Shown here piece by piece: positions 27,558 through 36,902 of a stretch of DNA of 64,000 nt (its first letter is position 1; each line of letters starts with the position of its first letter). The stretch spans positions 62,001 through 126,000 of the forward strand of contig NZ_VATA01000009.1 of the NCBI RefSeq assembly GCF_005870025.1, read 5' to 3'. A program made the position numbers and the translations under genes. Below the pieces are notes generated by a model, which was given only the letters and a program-made list of their open reading frames with translations, was not told the origin of the DNA and made no database searches. This DNA is from Poseidonocella sp. HB161398. GTDB taxonomy: Bacteria > Pseudomonadota > Alphaproteobacteria > Rhodobacterales > Rhodobacteraceae.

Positions 27558-28364
27558 AGGCTGATGATTCAGCCTTCGGAAAACGAGCGCTGACATATGT
27601 GATCTCTTTTGGCCGAGCGAGGCGCAGATGGCGCGCCGGCAGCCCTACTCTCTGAAGCCCAACGGAAAGCCGCGCGTGCTGAGCGGCATTATCTTCATGA
27701 ACCGCAAAGGATCACGCTGGCGGGATGCCTCGAAAGAATATGGTCCGCACAAGACACCGCATACCCGTTGGAAGCGATGGAGTGGCAAAGGCATCTTCGA
27801 GCAGATGATGGCGGGCCCGGCCGCCGAACATGGCGAAGGGCCGACGGTGACGATCGACGCAACCTGCCTGACGGCGCATCGCACCGCGTCCAGTCCGGGC
27901 GCGGAAAAGGGGGCGTGGCCGCCTGAGTGGACGGAGTCCGAAGGTCAGGAAACGGTCGGTGGGATCGCTTCCCCAAGAACGCGTGGCAGGAACCAGTGCG
28001 CGGCAGGGCATGGCAAGGCAATGTCCCGAGAGGGACCAGGCTGCATGCCCTCTGCGCCAGAAAATGCCGCCCGATCAGCTTCATCGTCTCTTCTTGGCTG
28101 GGCAGCCTGCCGAGCGTCAAATGGTTGCTCGGCGACCGAGGCTGTGGTGCTGACTGGTTCAGGGAAGCGCTCAAAGACAAAGGGATACGCGCCTGCATCG
28201 TTGGCCGAAAGCAACGCAAGACGACCATCAAAGACGACGGGCGCAGCAACCGCAACGAGATCATGTTCCGACGGCTCAAGGACTGGCGTCCCGTTGCGAC
28301 CAGAAATGACCGCTGTCCCAAGGCTTTCTTCTCCGCCATCGCTTTCGCAGTGACCGTCATCTAA
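27558..28364 (+). mobile_element. Degenerate IS5-family insertion sequence remnant
   Basis: The interval contains a broken IS5-type transposase preceded by a palindrome AGGCTGA-TGAT-TCAGCCT at 27558-27575, which may be the left end. No matching right end is visible: the transposase frame stops at 28362-28364 and LysR-like coding sequence starts at once. Base composition is less GC-rich than the flanking genes. The element is presumably immobile. Confidence 0.65.
27595..28364 (+). pseudogene. IS5-family transposase, frameshifted
   Basis: The first segment reads DLFWPSEAQMARRQPYSLKP, then RVLSGIIFMNRKGSRWRDA, KEYGPHKTPHTRWKRW and VTIDATCLTAHRTASS, the N-terminal half of an IS5-type DDE transposase including the first catalytic Asp region. 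Near 27905 the frame shifts: GRGRLSGR appears in the +1 frame. From about 28060 a third segment reads RPISFIVSSWLGSLPSVKWL, LLGDRGCGADWFREALKDKG (second Asp) and EIMFRRLKDW (Glu). It ends ATVI-like (AFAVTVI) at TAA where relatives continue with YWL. Expected residues are missing around PISFIVSS, so there are internal deletions too. Confidence 0.8.
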
Positions 28365-29294
28365 TGGCCATGGGCCCCGAACCCAGTTTCAAGGATCTGG
28401 ACCTCAACCTGCTGCTGATCTTCGACGGCATCTGCCACCGCGGCAGCATCAGCCGTGCCGTCGAGACCCTGAACATCAGCCAGCCGCCGGTCAGCAATGC
28501 GCGGAACCGGCTGCGGGTGCAGCCCGACGACCGGCGCTACATCCGCTCGGCGTGCGGAGTGCGACCGACCGCGCAGGCGATGGATATCGCCGGACCGATC
28601 TCCGAGGCGATGGCGACGCTGCGGGTCGGCATCCGGTCCGGCGCCGCCTTCGCTCCGCGCAAGAGCGAGCGCGAATTCGTCGTCGTGCTGCATGACTGCA
28701 AATTGCCGGGCATCCTGGCGCCGCTTGTGAAGGTGCTCGACGATGGCGATTCGCGCGGCACCATTCACGTGCATTCGCCGGACTGGAGCCAGCCCTGTGG
28801 CCGGCTGGTCAATGCGAGGCCGACCTGATGGTCGATGCCCATCCGCAGGAGCATGACGGCATCTCCTTCGAGGCGGTGGGATTCGTCACGCGGGTCTGCA
28901 TCCCGCGGAAGGATCATCCGGTGATCGGAGACCGGGTCGCGGGCCGAGCAATTCTGCGACGCCGGCCATGCGGTTATGTCGCGCGAAGCGCAGGCGCGGC
29001 GGCAGATGGGCGGCATGGTGATGCAGGCCGGGCCGAAGCCGCCGTGCCGAATGCAGCCGACCTGGCGGCGACGGCGGCCTTCTGCCAGCTGCTGGCGCTG
29101 GGGCCGCGCCGCGATGCCCAGATGGTGGCGCCGATCGACGGGCTGCGCGTGCCTGAGCCGCCCTCCATAGCCCGAACCTACCGGTCCTTCTGTCCTGGCA
29201 CGCGAAAGGGCAGGCCGATCCGGGGCATGCCTGGATGCAGGACATCATTCGCGGGATCTTCGCCGGCTCGGTCCGAAGACGCCTGAACCGCTAG
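28364..29294 (+). pseudogene. LysR-family transcriptional regulator, frameshifted
   Basis: The N-terminal helix-turn-helix is recognisable: FKDLDLNLLLIFDGICHRGS, then SRAVETLNISQPPVSNARNR and GVRPTAQAMDIAGPISEAM. The frame breaks near 28815 with NARPT and stop; the continuation CEADLMVDAHPQEHDG reads in the next frame and continues to VCIPRKDHPVIGD. Another shift near 28950 gives FCDAGHAVMSREAQARRQMG. The last segment, LSWHAKGQADPGHAWMQDII, ends at TAG 29292-29294, matching normal LysR C-termini. The true start is probably ATG 28370. It abuts the transposase relic and shares its last bases with the stop of the convergent epimerase gene. Confidence 0.78.
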
Positions 29295-30193
29295 GTCCCG
29301 CTTGCCAGCAGCGCGGCCAGCCCGTCGCGGTAGCCGGGATAGAGCAGGCGGACGCCCAGCTCCTCCTTGATGCGGTCGTTGCGGACGCGCTTGCTCTCGG
29401 CATAGAAGCTGCGCGCCATCGGTGTCATCTCGGCCTCGTCGAAGGGGATGGCGGGCGGCACGGGCAGGCCGAGCAGTTCCGCCGCATGGGCGATCACGTC
29501 CTCGGGCGGGGCCGGGTCGTCGTCGCAGAGGTTGTAGATGGCGCCGGGCCGGGGCTGCGCGATCGAGGCGGCCAGCACTTGGGCGATGTCCTCGACATGG
29601 ATGCGGCTGAAGACCTGGTCAGGCTTGACGATCCGCCGCGCCGTGCCCTGGCGCACCTTCTCGAACGGGCCGCGGCCCGGGCCGTAGATGCCGGCCAGGC
29701 GGAAGATGTGCAGAGGCAGCCCGGCCCTGGCCGCGAGCGCCTGCCAGGCGGCCTCGGCCTCCATCCGCCACTGGCCGCGCCGGGTCGAGGGCGAAAGCGG
29801 CGTCGACTCGTCGACCCAGCCGCCCTGGTGGTCGCCATAGACGCCGGTGGTAGAGAGGTAGCCGATCCAGCGCAGGTCGCTGCCGCGCGCGGCGATCGCC
29901 CCGGCGAAATCGCGCAGCACCGGGTCGCCCTCGGCATCCGGGCCGGCCGAAACGAGGATATGGGTGGCGCGGACGATGTCGTCGCCGAGCGCCTCGCCGG
30001 GCCAGAGGCGCGGGGTGATGCCTGCCGCGGCCAGCTCTGCCGCGCGCTCCGCCTTGCGCGTGGTGCCGGTGACCTGCCAGCCCAAAGGCAGAAGCCGCCG
30101 CGCGAGCGCAGCGGCGGAATAGCCGTGTCCGAAGGAAAGCAGCGTGCCGCGCAGGGGATCAGAAGGCGAAGCTGACGCCGACATTGAGGGCAT
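29291..30193 (-). CDS. NAD(P)-dependent epimerase/dehydratase-like SDR protein
   Basis: A 300-residue atypical short-chain dehydrogenase. The N-terminal nucleotide-binding turn is LLSFGHGYSAAALARRL, and the active-site region has GYLSTTGVYGDHQGGWVDE. The FRLAGIYGPGRGPFEKVRQG and FSRIHVEDIAQVLAAS segments are typical of sugar-nucleotide epimerase relatives. The substrate is unknown. The start may be 30193 or 30184 (MSASASPSD); both overlap the end of the outer-membrane protein gene, by 35 or 26 bases. It is intact, in contrast to the neighbouring relics. Confidence 0.82.
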   Translation of the reverse strand: MPSMSASASPSDPLRGTLLSFGHGYSAAALARRLLPLGWQVTGTTRKAERAAELAAAGITPRLWPGEALGDDIVRATHILVSAGPDAEGDPVLRDFAGAIAARGSDLRWIGYLSTTGVYGDHQGGWVDESTPLSPSTRRGQWRMEAEAAWQALAARAGLPLHIFRLAGIYGPGRGPFEKVRQGTARRIVKPDQVFSRIHVEDIAQVLAASIAQPRPGAIYNLCDDDPAPPEDVIAHAAELLGLPVPPAIPFDEAEMTPMARSFYAESKRVRNDRIKEELGVRLLYPGYRDGLAALLASGT

Positions 30194-30821
30194 TGGTCAC
30201 GATGTTGGTTTCCAGATCGCCGCCGCCGTCGAGGTCGACCTTGTTCTGCGAATAGCTGCCCTTGTACTCGCCGAAGATCTTCCAGCTGTCGTTGATCGGG
30301 TAGCTGACGCCGGCCACCCAGGAGACGGCCGGGCCGCCGAACTGGTATTCGAACGTCTTGTCGCCGGTGGTCTCGACTTCGACATGCGGCACGGCGATGC
30401 CGAGGCCGGCGCCGACATAGGGGGTCCAGTCGCGGGTCACGCCGGGGAAGCGGCGCATCACGTTGGCGGTGATGATGTTCAGGCCGTCGGTGAATTCCAG
30501 CGTCTCGAAGCCGTTGTCCTTCAGCGTGTCGTCATCCGCATAGACCTTGGCATGGGTGAACTCCAGGCCGTAGCCCAGGATGTCCGAGCGCCACCACGTG
30601 CCGCGCACGCCCCAGTAGGGCGGCATTTCGGACGAGCGGCCTTCCCAGCCGGCGGTGAAATCGAAGTCGCCGATGCCCGACGGGTCGGAGCCCTCGACCG
30701 TCGAATGCGGCGAGGTCTGCCAGCCGGAATAGACGCTGATCTCGAACTCCGCCTGGGCGGTTCCGGCGGCCATGAGGGCGCAGGTTGCTGCAAGAGCGGC
30801 TGTGATCGTGCGAAGCGTCAT
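30159..30821 (-). CDS. Outer-membrane beta-barrel protein
   Basis: A 220-residue protein with a signal peptide (about 1-23, TAALAATCALMAAGTAQA before EFEISVY). The mature part alternates aromatic and polar residues in short strands and glycine turns, such as WGVRGTWWRS, PYVGAGLGIAVPHVEV and VSWVAGVSYPI, and ends in ...GVSFAF with a C-terminal phenylalanine, the BAM recognition signature. This fits a small, probably eight-stranded barrel of the opacity/OmpW-like kind. Function is unknown. I chose the start at MTLRTIT because it begins the signal peptide; the frame extends upstream without sense. Confidence 0.82.
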   Translation of the reverse strand: MTLRTITAALAATCALMAAGTAQAEFEISVYSGWQTSPHSTVEGSDPSGIGDFDFTAGWEGRSSEMPPYWGVRGTWWRSDILGYGLEFTHAKVYADDDTLKDNGFETLEFTDGLNIITANVMRRFPGVTRDWTPYVGAGLGIAVPHVEVETTGDKTFEYQFGGPAVSWVAGVSYPINDSWKIFGEYKGSYSQNKVDLDGGGDLETNIVTNALNVGVSFAF

Positions 30822-31133
30822 CGGAGTCTTCCGGATTTCTGTGGCAGGCTGAGCATGAGCTCGAAAGCATTTACAAACTATGACGTTTTCCGCGCGGCCG
30901 AAAGCCGTGTCCACGATCCGTGAACACATTTTTCTCTATGTTGCAAAATAACCCGGGAGCGTGTCTTGTTGCCTGGTTGCGGGGGGATGCAAGGCCCCTG
31001 CGTCGTTTCGACCCAACGCGCTAGATTGTCTGCTAGACGGTCTGGAGAGGAATGCATATTCACGCACCCACTACTGCAAACGGGACTCAGAAATCCGAAT
31101 GTGGTGGTTCGTTAAACAGCTCGGAGATTAGTC
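30822..31133. other. Divergent promoter region between the OMP gene and petABC
   Basis: No gene is supported here. A 21-base imperfect palindrome at 30907-30927 (GTGTCCACG-ATC-CGTGAACAC, one mismatch in nine per arm) lies 86 bases upstream of the outer-membrane protein start and is a possible operator. AT-rich sequence at 30926-30951 and the region 31040-31130 should contain promoters for the two divergent units, but I cannot assign -35/-10 elements with confidence. Confidence 0.45.
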
Positions 31134-31694
31134 GTGTCCCACGCAGACGATCACGAAGGTACCCGCCGCGACTTCCTATACTATGCGACCGCCGGAGCGG
31201 GTGTCGTGGCCACCGGCGCCGCGGTCTGGCCGCTCGTGAACCAGATGAACCCCAGCGCAGATGTCTCGGCACTGTCCTCCATCCGCGTCGATGTCGGCGG
31301 CATCGAGTCCGGCACGCAGCTGACCGTGCAGTGGCTCGGCAAGCCGGTCTTCATCCGGCGCCGCACCCAGGAGGACATCGACTACGCCAAGGGCGTGCCG
31401 CTGACCGACCTGGTCGACACCAATGCCCGCAACGGCAATCTCGATCCCTCCGCCGAGGCGACCGACGAGAACCGCGCCATGCCCGGCAACGAGGAATGGC
31501 TGGTGATGATGGGCGTCTGCACCCACCTGGGCTGCGTCCCGCTGGCCAATGCCGGCGACTACCACGGCTGGTTCTGCCCCTGCCACGGCTCGCATTACGA
31601 TGCCGCCGGGCGGATTCGCCGCGGGCCGGCGCCCCAGAACCTTCCGGTTCCGGTCGCCGCCTTCGAAGACGAAACCACGATCAAGCTCGGGTAA
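31134..31694 (+). CDS. petA: Cytochrome bc1 Rieske iron-sulfur subunit
   Basis: A 186-residue Rieske protein of ubiquinol:cytochrome c oxidoreductase. An N-terminal twin-arginine-type signal anchor ([19 protein letters not shown]) precedes the soluble domain. The [2Fe-2S] ligands are intact: CTHLGC and CPCHGSHYD. Translation begins at GTG 31134; the frame has no better ATG. It is the first gene of petABC, 14 bases before petB. The subunit accepts electrons from quinol at the Qo site. Confidence 0.96.
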   Translation: MSHADDHEGTRRDFLYYATAGAGVVATGAAVWPLVNQMNPSADVSALSSIRVDVGGIESGTQLTVQWLGKPVFIRRRTQEDIDYAKGVPLTDLVDTNARNGNLDPSAEATDENRAMPGNEEWLVMMGVCTHLGCVPLANAGDYHGWFCPCHGSHYDAAGRIRRGPAPQNLPVPVAAFEDETTIKLG

Positions 31695-31708
31695 GGGAGA
31701 GAGACGGG

Positions 31709-33061
31709 ATGTCCGGAATTCCTCACGACCATTACGAGCCCAAGACCGGCGCCGAGAAGTGGGTCCATTCCCGCCTGCCGATCATCGGGCTCATCTACGA
31801 CACGATCATGATCCCCACGCCCAAGAACCTGAACTGGATGTGGATCTGGGGCATCGTCCTGGCCTTCTGCCTGGCGCTGCAGATCGTGACCGGCATCGTG
31901 CTGGTGATGCACTACACGCCGCATGTCGACCTGGCCTTCGCCTCGGTCGAGCACATCATGCGCGACGTCAATGGCGGCCACATGCTGCGCTACCTGCATG
32001 CCAACGGCGCCTCCCTGTTCTTCGTCGCGGTCTACCTGCACATCTTCCGCGGCCTGTTCTACGGCTCCTACAAGTCCCCGCGCGAGATCACCTGGATCAT
32101 CGGCATGCTGATCTACCTGTGCATGATGGGCACCGCCTTCATGGGCTACGTGCTGCCCTGGGGCCAGATGTCCTTCTGGGGCGCAACGGTGATCACCGGC
32201 CTCTTCGGCGCGATCCCCTTCATCGGCGAGCCGATCCAGACCTGGCTCCTCGGCGGGCCGGCCGTGGGCAATCCGACGCTGAACCGGTTCTTCTCGCTGC
32301 ACTACCTGCTGCCCTTCGTGATTGCCGCGCTGGTCGTCGTCCATATCTGGGCCTTCCACCACACCGGAAACAACAACCCGTCGGGGGTTCCGGTGCGCAC
32401 GACCGATAAAGACACCGTGAAGAAGGACACGCTGAGCTTCTGGCCGTATTTCGTGATCAAGGATCTCTTCGCGCTCGCCGTGGTGCTGGTGATCTTCTTC
32501 GCGATCGTCGGCTTCATGCCGAACTATCTCGGGCACCCCGACAACTACATCGAGGCCAACCCGCTGGCGACCCCCGCGCATATCGTGCCGGAATGGTACT
32601 TCCTGCCCTTCTACGCGATCCTGCGCTGCTTCACCGCCGATGTCTGGGTGGTGATCATCGCCAACAAGCTGTCCTTCGGGATCATCGACGCCAAGTTCTT
32701 CGGCGTGATCGCCATGTTCGGCGCGATCGTCGTCATGGCGCTGGTGCCGTGGCTCGACACCTCCTCGGTGCGCTCGGGCCGCTACCGGCCGATGTTCAAG
32801 GGCTTCTTCTACGTCTTCTGCGTCAACTTCGTGGTGCTGACCTGGGCCGGCGCGATGCCCGCCGAGGGCATCTACCCGATCATCGCGCTGATCGGCTCGA
32901 CCTACTGGTTCGCCTATTTCCTGGTGATCCTGCCGCTGCTGGGCGTGTTCGAGAAGCCGCTGCCGCAGGTCGCGACGGTGGAGCAGGATTTCATCGACCA
33001 CTACGGCAAGGTGAAGGAGCCCAAGGCGGGCCCGAAACCTGTGTCGACCCCGGCCGAATGA
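31709..33061 (+). CDS. petB: Cytochrome b of the bc1 complex
   Basis: A 450-residue membrane protein with the b-type cytochrome pattern. Heme-ligand histidines are carried by helices containing [17 protein letters not shown] and [21 protein letters not shown]. The quinol-oxidation motif [13 protein letters not shown] is present. It is longer than mitochondrial cytochrome b because of a C-terminal extension, as in Rhodobacter. ATG 31709 has a GGGAGAGA site upstream. The stop overlaps a possible start for cytochrome c1 at 33058. Confidence 0.97.
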   Translation: MSGIPHDHYEPKTGAEKWVHSRLPIIGLIYDTIMIPTPKNLNWMWIWGIVLAFCLALQIVTGIVLVMHYTPHVDLAFASVEHIMRDVNGGHMLRYLHANGASLFFVAVYLHIFRGLFYGSYKSPREITWIIGMLIYLCMMGTAFMGYVLPWGQMSFWGATVITGLFGAIPFIGEPIQTWLLGGPAVGNPTLNRFFSLHYLLPFVIAALVVVHIWAFHHTGNNNPSGVPVRTTDKDTVKKDTLSFWPYFVIKDLFALAVVLVIFFAIVGFMPNYLGHPDNYIEANPLATPAHIVPEWYFLPFYAILRCFTADVWVVIIANKLSFGIIDAKFFGVIAMFGAIVVMALVPWLDTSSVRSGRYRPMFKGFFYVFCVNFVVLTWAGAMPAEGIYPIIALIGSTYWFAYFLVILPLLGVFEKPLPQVATVEQDFIDHYGKVKEPKAGPKPVSTPAE

Positions 33062-33078
33062 GAAAGGACACAGGTCTC

Positions 33079-33885
33079 ATGATCCGGAAACTGACGCTTA
33101 CCGCTGCCGCCGCGCTCCTGTCCCTCGCTGCCGGCGCCAGCCTGGCCGCCGAAGGGGGCCATGTCCATGACGTGGATTTCTCCTTCGAGGGGCCCTTCGG
33201 CAGGTTCGACCAGATGCAGCTGCAGCGCGGCCTGCAGGTCTATACCGAGGTCTGCTCGGCCTGCCACGGGCTGAAATTCGTGCCGATCCGCACCCTCGCG
33301 GACGAGGGCGGCCCCGCGCTGCCCGAGGACCAGGTGCGGGCCTATGCAGGGAATTTCGACATCTTCGATGCCGAGCTCGACGACACCCGGCCGGGCATCC
33401 CGACCGACCATTTCCCGCATTCCGCGCTGTCGAACGCGCCCGATCTCAGCCTGATGGCGAAGGCGCGGGCCGGCTTCCACGGGCCGCTCGGCACCGGCCT
33501 GAACCAGCTGGTCAACGGCATCGGCGGGCCGGAATACATCGTCGCGATCCTCACCGGCTATACCGGCGAGGAGAAGGAGCAGGCGGGCACGCTCTTCTAC
33601 GAGAACACCGCCTTCCCGGGCGGCTGGATCGCCATGCCGCCGCCCCTGTCGGACGAGCTGGTGGAATTCGCGGACGGGCACCCGAACGACATCCACCACA
33701 TGGCCGAGGATGTCGCCGCCTTCCTGATGTGGACGGCAGAGCCGAAGATGATGGCGCGCAAGCAGGCCGGCTTCACCGCCGTCACCTTCCTGATCGTGCT
33801 GTCGGCGCTGCTCTACCTGACCAACAAGCGGATCTGGGCGCCGCACAAGAAGGCCGCCAAGGCCGCGGCCAAGCCGGCGGAGTGA
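33079..33885 (+). CDS. petC: Cytochrome c1 of the bc1 complex
   Basis: A 268-residue periplasmic, membrane-anchored c-type cytochrome. It has a signal peptide (about 1-22, ending SLAAEGGH), the heme-attachment site CSACH, an MPPPLSD segment in the axial-methionine region, and a C-terminal membrane anchor followed by a basic tail ([12 protein letters not shown]). The start at MIRKLTLT has AAAGGA upstream; the in-frame ATG at 33058 overlaps petB. A strong terminator follows. Confidence 0.95.
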   Translation: MIRKLTLTAAAALLSLAAGASLAAEGGHVHDVDFSFEGPFGRFDQMQLQRGLQVYTEVCSACHGLKFVPIRTLADEGGPALPEDQVRAYAGNFDIFDAELDDTRPGIPTDHFPHSALSNAPDLSLMAKARAGFHGPLGTGLNQLVNGIGGPEYIVAILTGYTGEEKEQAGTLFYENTAFPGGWIAMPPPLSDELVEFADGHPNDIHHMAEDVAAFLMWTAEPKMMARKQAGFTAVTFLIVLSALLYLTNKRIWAPHKKAAKAAAKPAE

Positions 33886-33911
33886 TCCCCGCCCGCTTCC
33901 AGGACTACCAG

Positions 33912-33940
33912 GCGCGCCCTCCGGGGCGCGCTTTCGTTTT
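33912..33940 (+). terminator. Rho-independent terminator after petABC
   Basis: A perfect 8-base stem GCGCGCCC / GGGCGCGC (33912-33919 and 33924-33931) with a TCCG tetraloop, followed by TTTCGTTTT. It begins 27 bases after the petC stop and is a convincing intrinsic terminator for the cytochrome bc1 operon. Confidence 0.85.
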
Positions 33941-34027
33941 CAGGAGCCGGTTCGGGGCCGGCTGCGACGATCTGCGGGCATCCCGCGGGAGGTTCGATAT
34001 GTCTTCCTGAATGCAACCGGAATTTGC

Positions 34028-34324
34028 ATGAAGGACGTCGCCGACATGACCCGCACCGCTACCCTGCTCCTCCCGGCAGCCGCCCTGATCGCCTTGGCCA
34101 GCTGCTCCGCCGAAGAGCCCGCGGCGGCGGGCGGCGATCCCGGCGCGCTGGCCTGCCGCCAGCAGGTCGAGGCCAGCGAGGGCGTCGATATCGCCAAGAT
34201 CTCGGCGCGCCCGGTCACCGCGGATGTCGCGGGCATCGGCAATTACGACGTCTTCATGGGGGCGGAGAGCTTCCGCTGCACCGTCGACCGCGGCGGCGAG
34301 GTCGTCGCGCTGACCCGGACCTGA
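34028..34324 (+). CDS. Small lipoprotein, unknown function
   Basis: A 98-residue protein (92 if it starts at ATG 34046) with a lipoprotein signal: hydrophobic stretch [13 protein letters not shown] then Cys in a lipobox-like LASC. After an Ala/Gly-rich linker it has two cysteines, in [10 protein letters not shown] and [11 protein letters not shown], which could form a disulfide in the periplasm. I do not recognise the family. It is convergent with the VOC gene. Confidence 0.7.
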   Translation: MKDVADMTRTATLLLPAAALIALASCSAEEPAAAGGDPGALACRQQVEASEGVDIAKISARPVTADVAGIGNYDVFMGAESFRCTVDRGGEVVALTRT

Positions 34325-34334
34325 ACCTGAGCGC

Positions 34335-34700
34335 TCAGCCCGCCGAGGCGATCCACCAGACCGTGCCGCAGGGCCCGCGGATGCCGCCGCGGGTGTCGCC
34401 GTCGGGCTGGCGGGCCAGCGGCTTGACCACCTGTCCGCCGGCCTCGAGGGCGCGCTCCCAGGTGGCGACGGCGTCGGGGCAGTAGACATGCAGGTTGGCG
34501 TCCGTGCCTTCCTCGGCCTGGCCGAGCATGACCACCGTGTCGCCGATCCGGATCTCGGCATGCATCACGCTGCCGTCCTCGCGCCGGTGGAGGCGCAGCG
34601 GCTCGCTGCCGAAGACGGCGCGGGCGAAGCCCAGGCAGGCCTCCGCGTCGCCGACGACCAGGTAGGGCGAAAGATCGGTATATCCGTCGGGCTTGTACAT
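34335..34700 (-). CDS. VOC-superfamily (glyoxalase/bleomycin-resistance fold) protein
   Basis: A 121-residue protein with the paired beta-alpha-beta-beta-beta pattern of the VOC fold: [20 protein letters not shown], then [17 protein letters not shown] and [20 protein letters not shown], ending CGTVWWIAS. Such proteins bind a metal or small molecule; the activity is not readable from sequence. The start is at [14 protein letters not shown], supported by homology-like onset; the frame to 35852 is antisense to aroC. Confidence 0.82.
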   Translation of the reverse strand: MYKPDGYTDLSPYLVVGDAEACLGFARAVFGSEPLRLHRREDGSVMHAEIRIGDTVVMLGQAEEGTDANLHVYCPDAVATWERALEAGGQVVKPLARQPDGDTRGGIRGPCGTVWWIASAG

Positions 34701-34802
34701 GGCGTGTCTCCCTCTGCATGGCCAACGCCGGTCTGCGGCGGCGGTTCCGGCTTGAGCGGCCCGCCCGCAGCGGCTAGACCGCCGCGGAAAGGGAGCCTGC
34801 GC

Positions 34803-35903
34803 ATGAGCCTGAACACATTCGGACATCTCTTCCGCGTCACCACCTGGGGCGAAAGCCACGGGCCGGGGCTTGGCGCGACCGTCGATGGCTGCCCGCCGGG
34901 CGTGCCGGTCACCGAGGACAGCCTGCAGGTCTGGCTCGACCAGCGCAAGCCCGGCCAGAACAAGTTCACCACCCAGCGGCGCGAGCCCGACCAGGTGGAG
35001 ATCATGTCCGGCGTCTTCGAGGGGCTGTCCACCGGCACGCCGATCCAGCTGATGATCCGCAATACCGACCAGCGCTCGAAGGATTACGGCGACATCGCCG
35101 AGAAATTCCGCCCCGGCCATGCCGATATCACCTACTGGCAGAAATACGGCATCCGCGACTACCGCGGCGGCGGCCGCTCCTCGGCGCGCGAGACCGCGGC
35201 GCGGGTCGCGGCCGGCGGGGTGGCGCGGGCCGCGCTGGCCCAGCTGGTGCCGGGGCTCGAGATCTCGGGCTACATGGTGCAGATGGGACCGAAGGCGATC
35301 GACCGCGCCCGTTTCGACGCGGCCGAGATCGCGAAGAACCCGTTCTGGTGCCCCGATCCGCAGGCGGCCGAGGACTGGGCGGCCTATCTTGACGGGCTGC
35401 GCAAGTCCGGCGACAGCGTCGGCGCGCTGGTCGAGGTGACGGCCAGGGGCGTGCCCGCAGGGCTCGGCGCGCCGGTCTACGGCAAGCTCGACACCGATCT
35501 GGCGGCGGCGATGATGTCGATCAACGCGGTGAAGGGCGTCGAGATCGGCGAAGGCATGGCGGCGGCGGCGCTGACCGGGGCCGAGAATGCCGACGAGATC
35601 TCGATGGGCCCGGACGGTCCGGTCTTTTCCTCGAACCATGCCGGCGGCATCCTCGGCGGCATTTCCACCGGGCAGGAGCTGGTGGTGCGCTTCGCGGTGA
35701 AGCCGACCTCCTCGATCCTGACGACGCGCAAGACCATCACCAAGTCCGGCGAGGATGCGGAGATCATCACCAAAGGGCGCCACGATCCCTGCGTCGGCAT
35801 CCGCGCCGTGCCGGTCGCCGAGGCGATGATGGCCTGCGTGATCCTCGACCACCTGCTGCTCGACCGCGGCCAGACCGGCGGGATCCGCGGCCGGATCGGC
35901 TAG
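34803..35903 (+). CDS. aroC: Chorismate synthase
   Basis: A 366-residue enzyme that converts 5-enolpyruvylshikimate 3-phosphate to chorismate using reduced FMN, the last step of the shikimate pathway. The family signatures are intact: [51 protein letters not shown] and [16 protein letters not shown]. Start ATG 34803 has AAAGGGAG upstream. It ends 4 bases before the convergent metallopeptidase-like gene. Confidence 0.96.
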   Translation: MSLNTFGHLFRVTTWGESHGPGLGATVDGCPPGVPVTEDSLQVWLDQRKPGQNKFTTQRREPDQVEIMSGVFEGLSTGTPIQLMIRNTDQRSKDYGDIAEKFRPGHADITYWQKYGIRDYRGGGRSSARETAARVAAGGVARAALAQLVPGLEISGYMVQMGPKAIDRARFDAAEIAKNPFWCPDPQAAEDWAAYLDGLRKSGDSVGALVEVTARGVPAGLGAPVYGKLDTDLAAAMMSINAVKGVEIGEGMAAAALTGAENADEISMGPDGPVFSSNHAGGILGGISTGQELVVRFAVKPTSSILTTRKTITKSGEDAEIITKGRHDPCVGIRAVPVAEAMMACVILDHLLLDRGQTGGIRGRIG

Positions 35904-35907
35904 CCGG

Positions 35908-36861
35908 CTAGGAGGGGCAGGCCCCCTCCATCCCCCGCTGGGGGTAGTCGCGGTCCAGCACCGTGTCGCGATGCCCGGCCAGCTGGCCGCCCTGCATCAG
36001 CCGCGACATGCCGATCAGGTCGTATGCCAGCACGTCCAGCTGCCAGCGGGCCCGGTCGCCGCCGCGCATGTCGGCATAGAGATCGGGGTCCTGCAGCATC
36101 CGGCGGCCGATCGTCTCCATCCGCTCGGCGGCAAGCGGGTGCTGCCCGCCGCCGGAGGGATCCTGCCAGGCCTGGAGCTGGAAATAGAGGCCGAGCCCGT
36201 CGGGCCGGTTCTGCCGCTCGGCGAAGCGGTCCATGGCGAAGCGGTCGGCAGCCAGCTCCGCAGATGGCGGAAAGCTGCCCCCTGCCGGCGCAGGGCCGGA
36301 CTGCAGCACATGGCCGATCTGGTGGGCGACAAGGAAGGGCAGCGTGGAGGCCGTGACCGCGCGGACGGCAAGATCGGCAGCGAGGAAGCCGGCGCGGTCC
36401 TCGGGGGTGATGCCGAAGGCGTCGAGCGGCGGCGGCACCGTGCGGTGCCGTCCCAGCGCCCTGGCATAGCTCTGCAGCCAGCCGCGGTCGCATCCGCGGA
36501 ACTCGAACATCGCGTCGAGCGCGGCGAAATCTTCGAGGAAGAGGACCGACTCGACCGGAATCACCACGATGCTGCGTGCCTGCCGCGTGCCGAAATAGAG
36601 CGGCGTCGGCCCGTCGAGCGGCACGGAGAGCGACAGGTCGCGGGCGCGGCTCTGGTCGAATTCGGGGATGGCGGCGCGGATGTCGCGGAAGATGGCGCGG
36701 ACCAGCGGCGCGATGCGCGCGCTTTCCGCCTCCAGCCGGTCGGCGGGATAGAGCCCGGCGGCGGCAGGGCAGGCCAGGAGGAAGAGCGCGCAGGCCGCCT
36801 GCAGGACCCGCCCCCTGGCGGCCCGGACACGCGGCGCGGTCTGCCGGTCTCTGCTGCTCAT
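35908..36861 (-). CDS. Metallopeptidase-like protein with HQxxH in place of HExxH
   Basis: A 317-residue protein with a basic N-terminus and a hydrophobic signal or anchor at about 19-36. Residues 176-187 read PFLVAHQIGHVL, which aligns with the zincin motif HExxH but has Gln181 in place of the catalytic glutamate (codon CAG at 36319-36321). Downstream AELAADRFAMDRF (E202, D206) matches the third-ligand segment of M48-like peptidases, and HPLAAERMETI is also typical of that group. Histidines H180 and H184 are kept, so metal may still bind, but peptidase activity is doubtful. Without homology search the family remains an inference. Confidence 0.65.
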   Translation of the reverse strand: MSSRDRQTAPRVRAARGRVLQAACALFLLACPAAAGLYPADRLEAESARIAPLVRAIFRDIRAAIPEFDQSRARDLSLSVPLDGPTPLYFGTRQARSIVVIPVESVLFLEDFAALDAMFEFRGCDRGWLQSYARALGRHRTVPPPLDAFGITPEDRAGFLAADLAVRAVTASTLPFLVAHQIGHVLQSGPAPAGGSFPPSAELAADRFAMDRFAERQNRPDGLGLYFQLQAWQDPSGGGQHPLAAERMETIGRRMLQDPDLYADMRGGDRARWQLDVLAYDLIGMSRLMQGGQLAGHRDTVLDRDYPQRGMEGACPS

Positions 36862-36902
36862 GCGGGTTCTCCCTGGCTCGCCGAAGACTAGCGGCCGGGG
36901 CG

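Noticed and set aside
27628..28353. A 241-residue ORF taken as an intact transposase
   Set aside because: Only its first 95 or so residues match the IS5 pattern; the rest is out of frame with the catalytic Asp/Glu segments, so the gene is counted as broken.
26095..29294. Possible defence island or toxin-antitoxin system
   Set aside because: No nuclease, toxin, helicase, reverse transcriptase or antitoxin motif is visible. The contents read as a surface protein, an IS and a regulator, all broken.
31040..31133. A specific -35/-10 promoter for petABC
   Set aside because: No pair with good spacing stood out. The region is likely to hold the promoter, but I cannot place it.
34335..35852. A 505-residue extension of the VOC gene
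   Set aside because: The part upstream of 34700 is antisense to aroC. Only the last 121 residues form a known fold.
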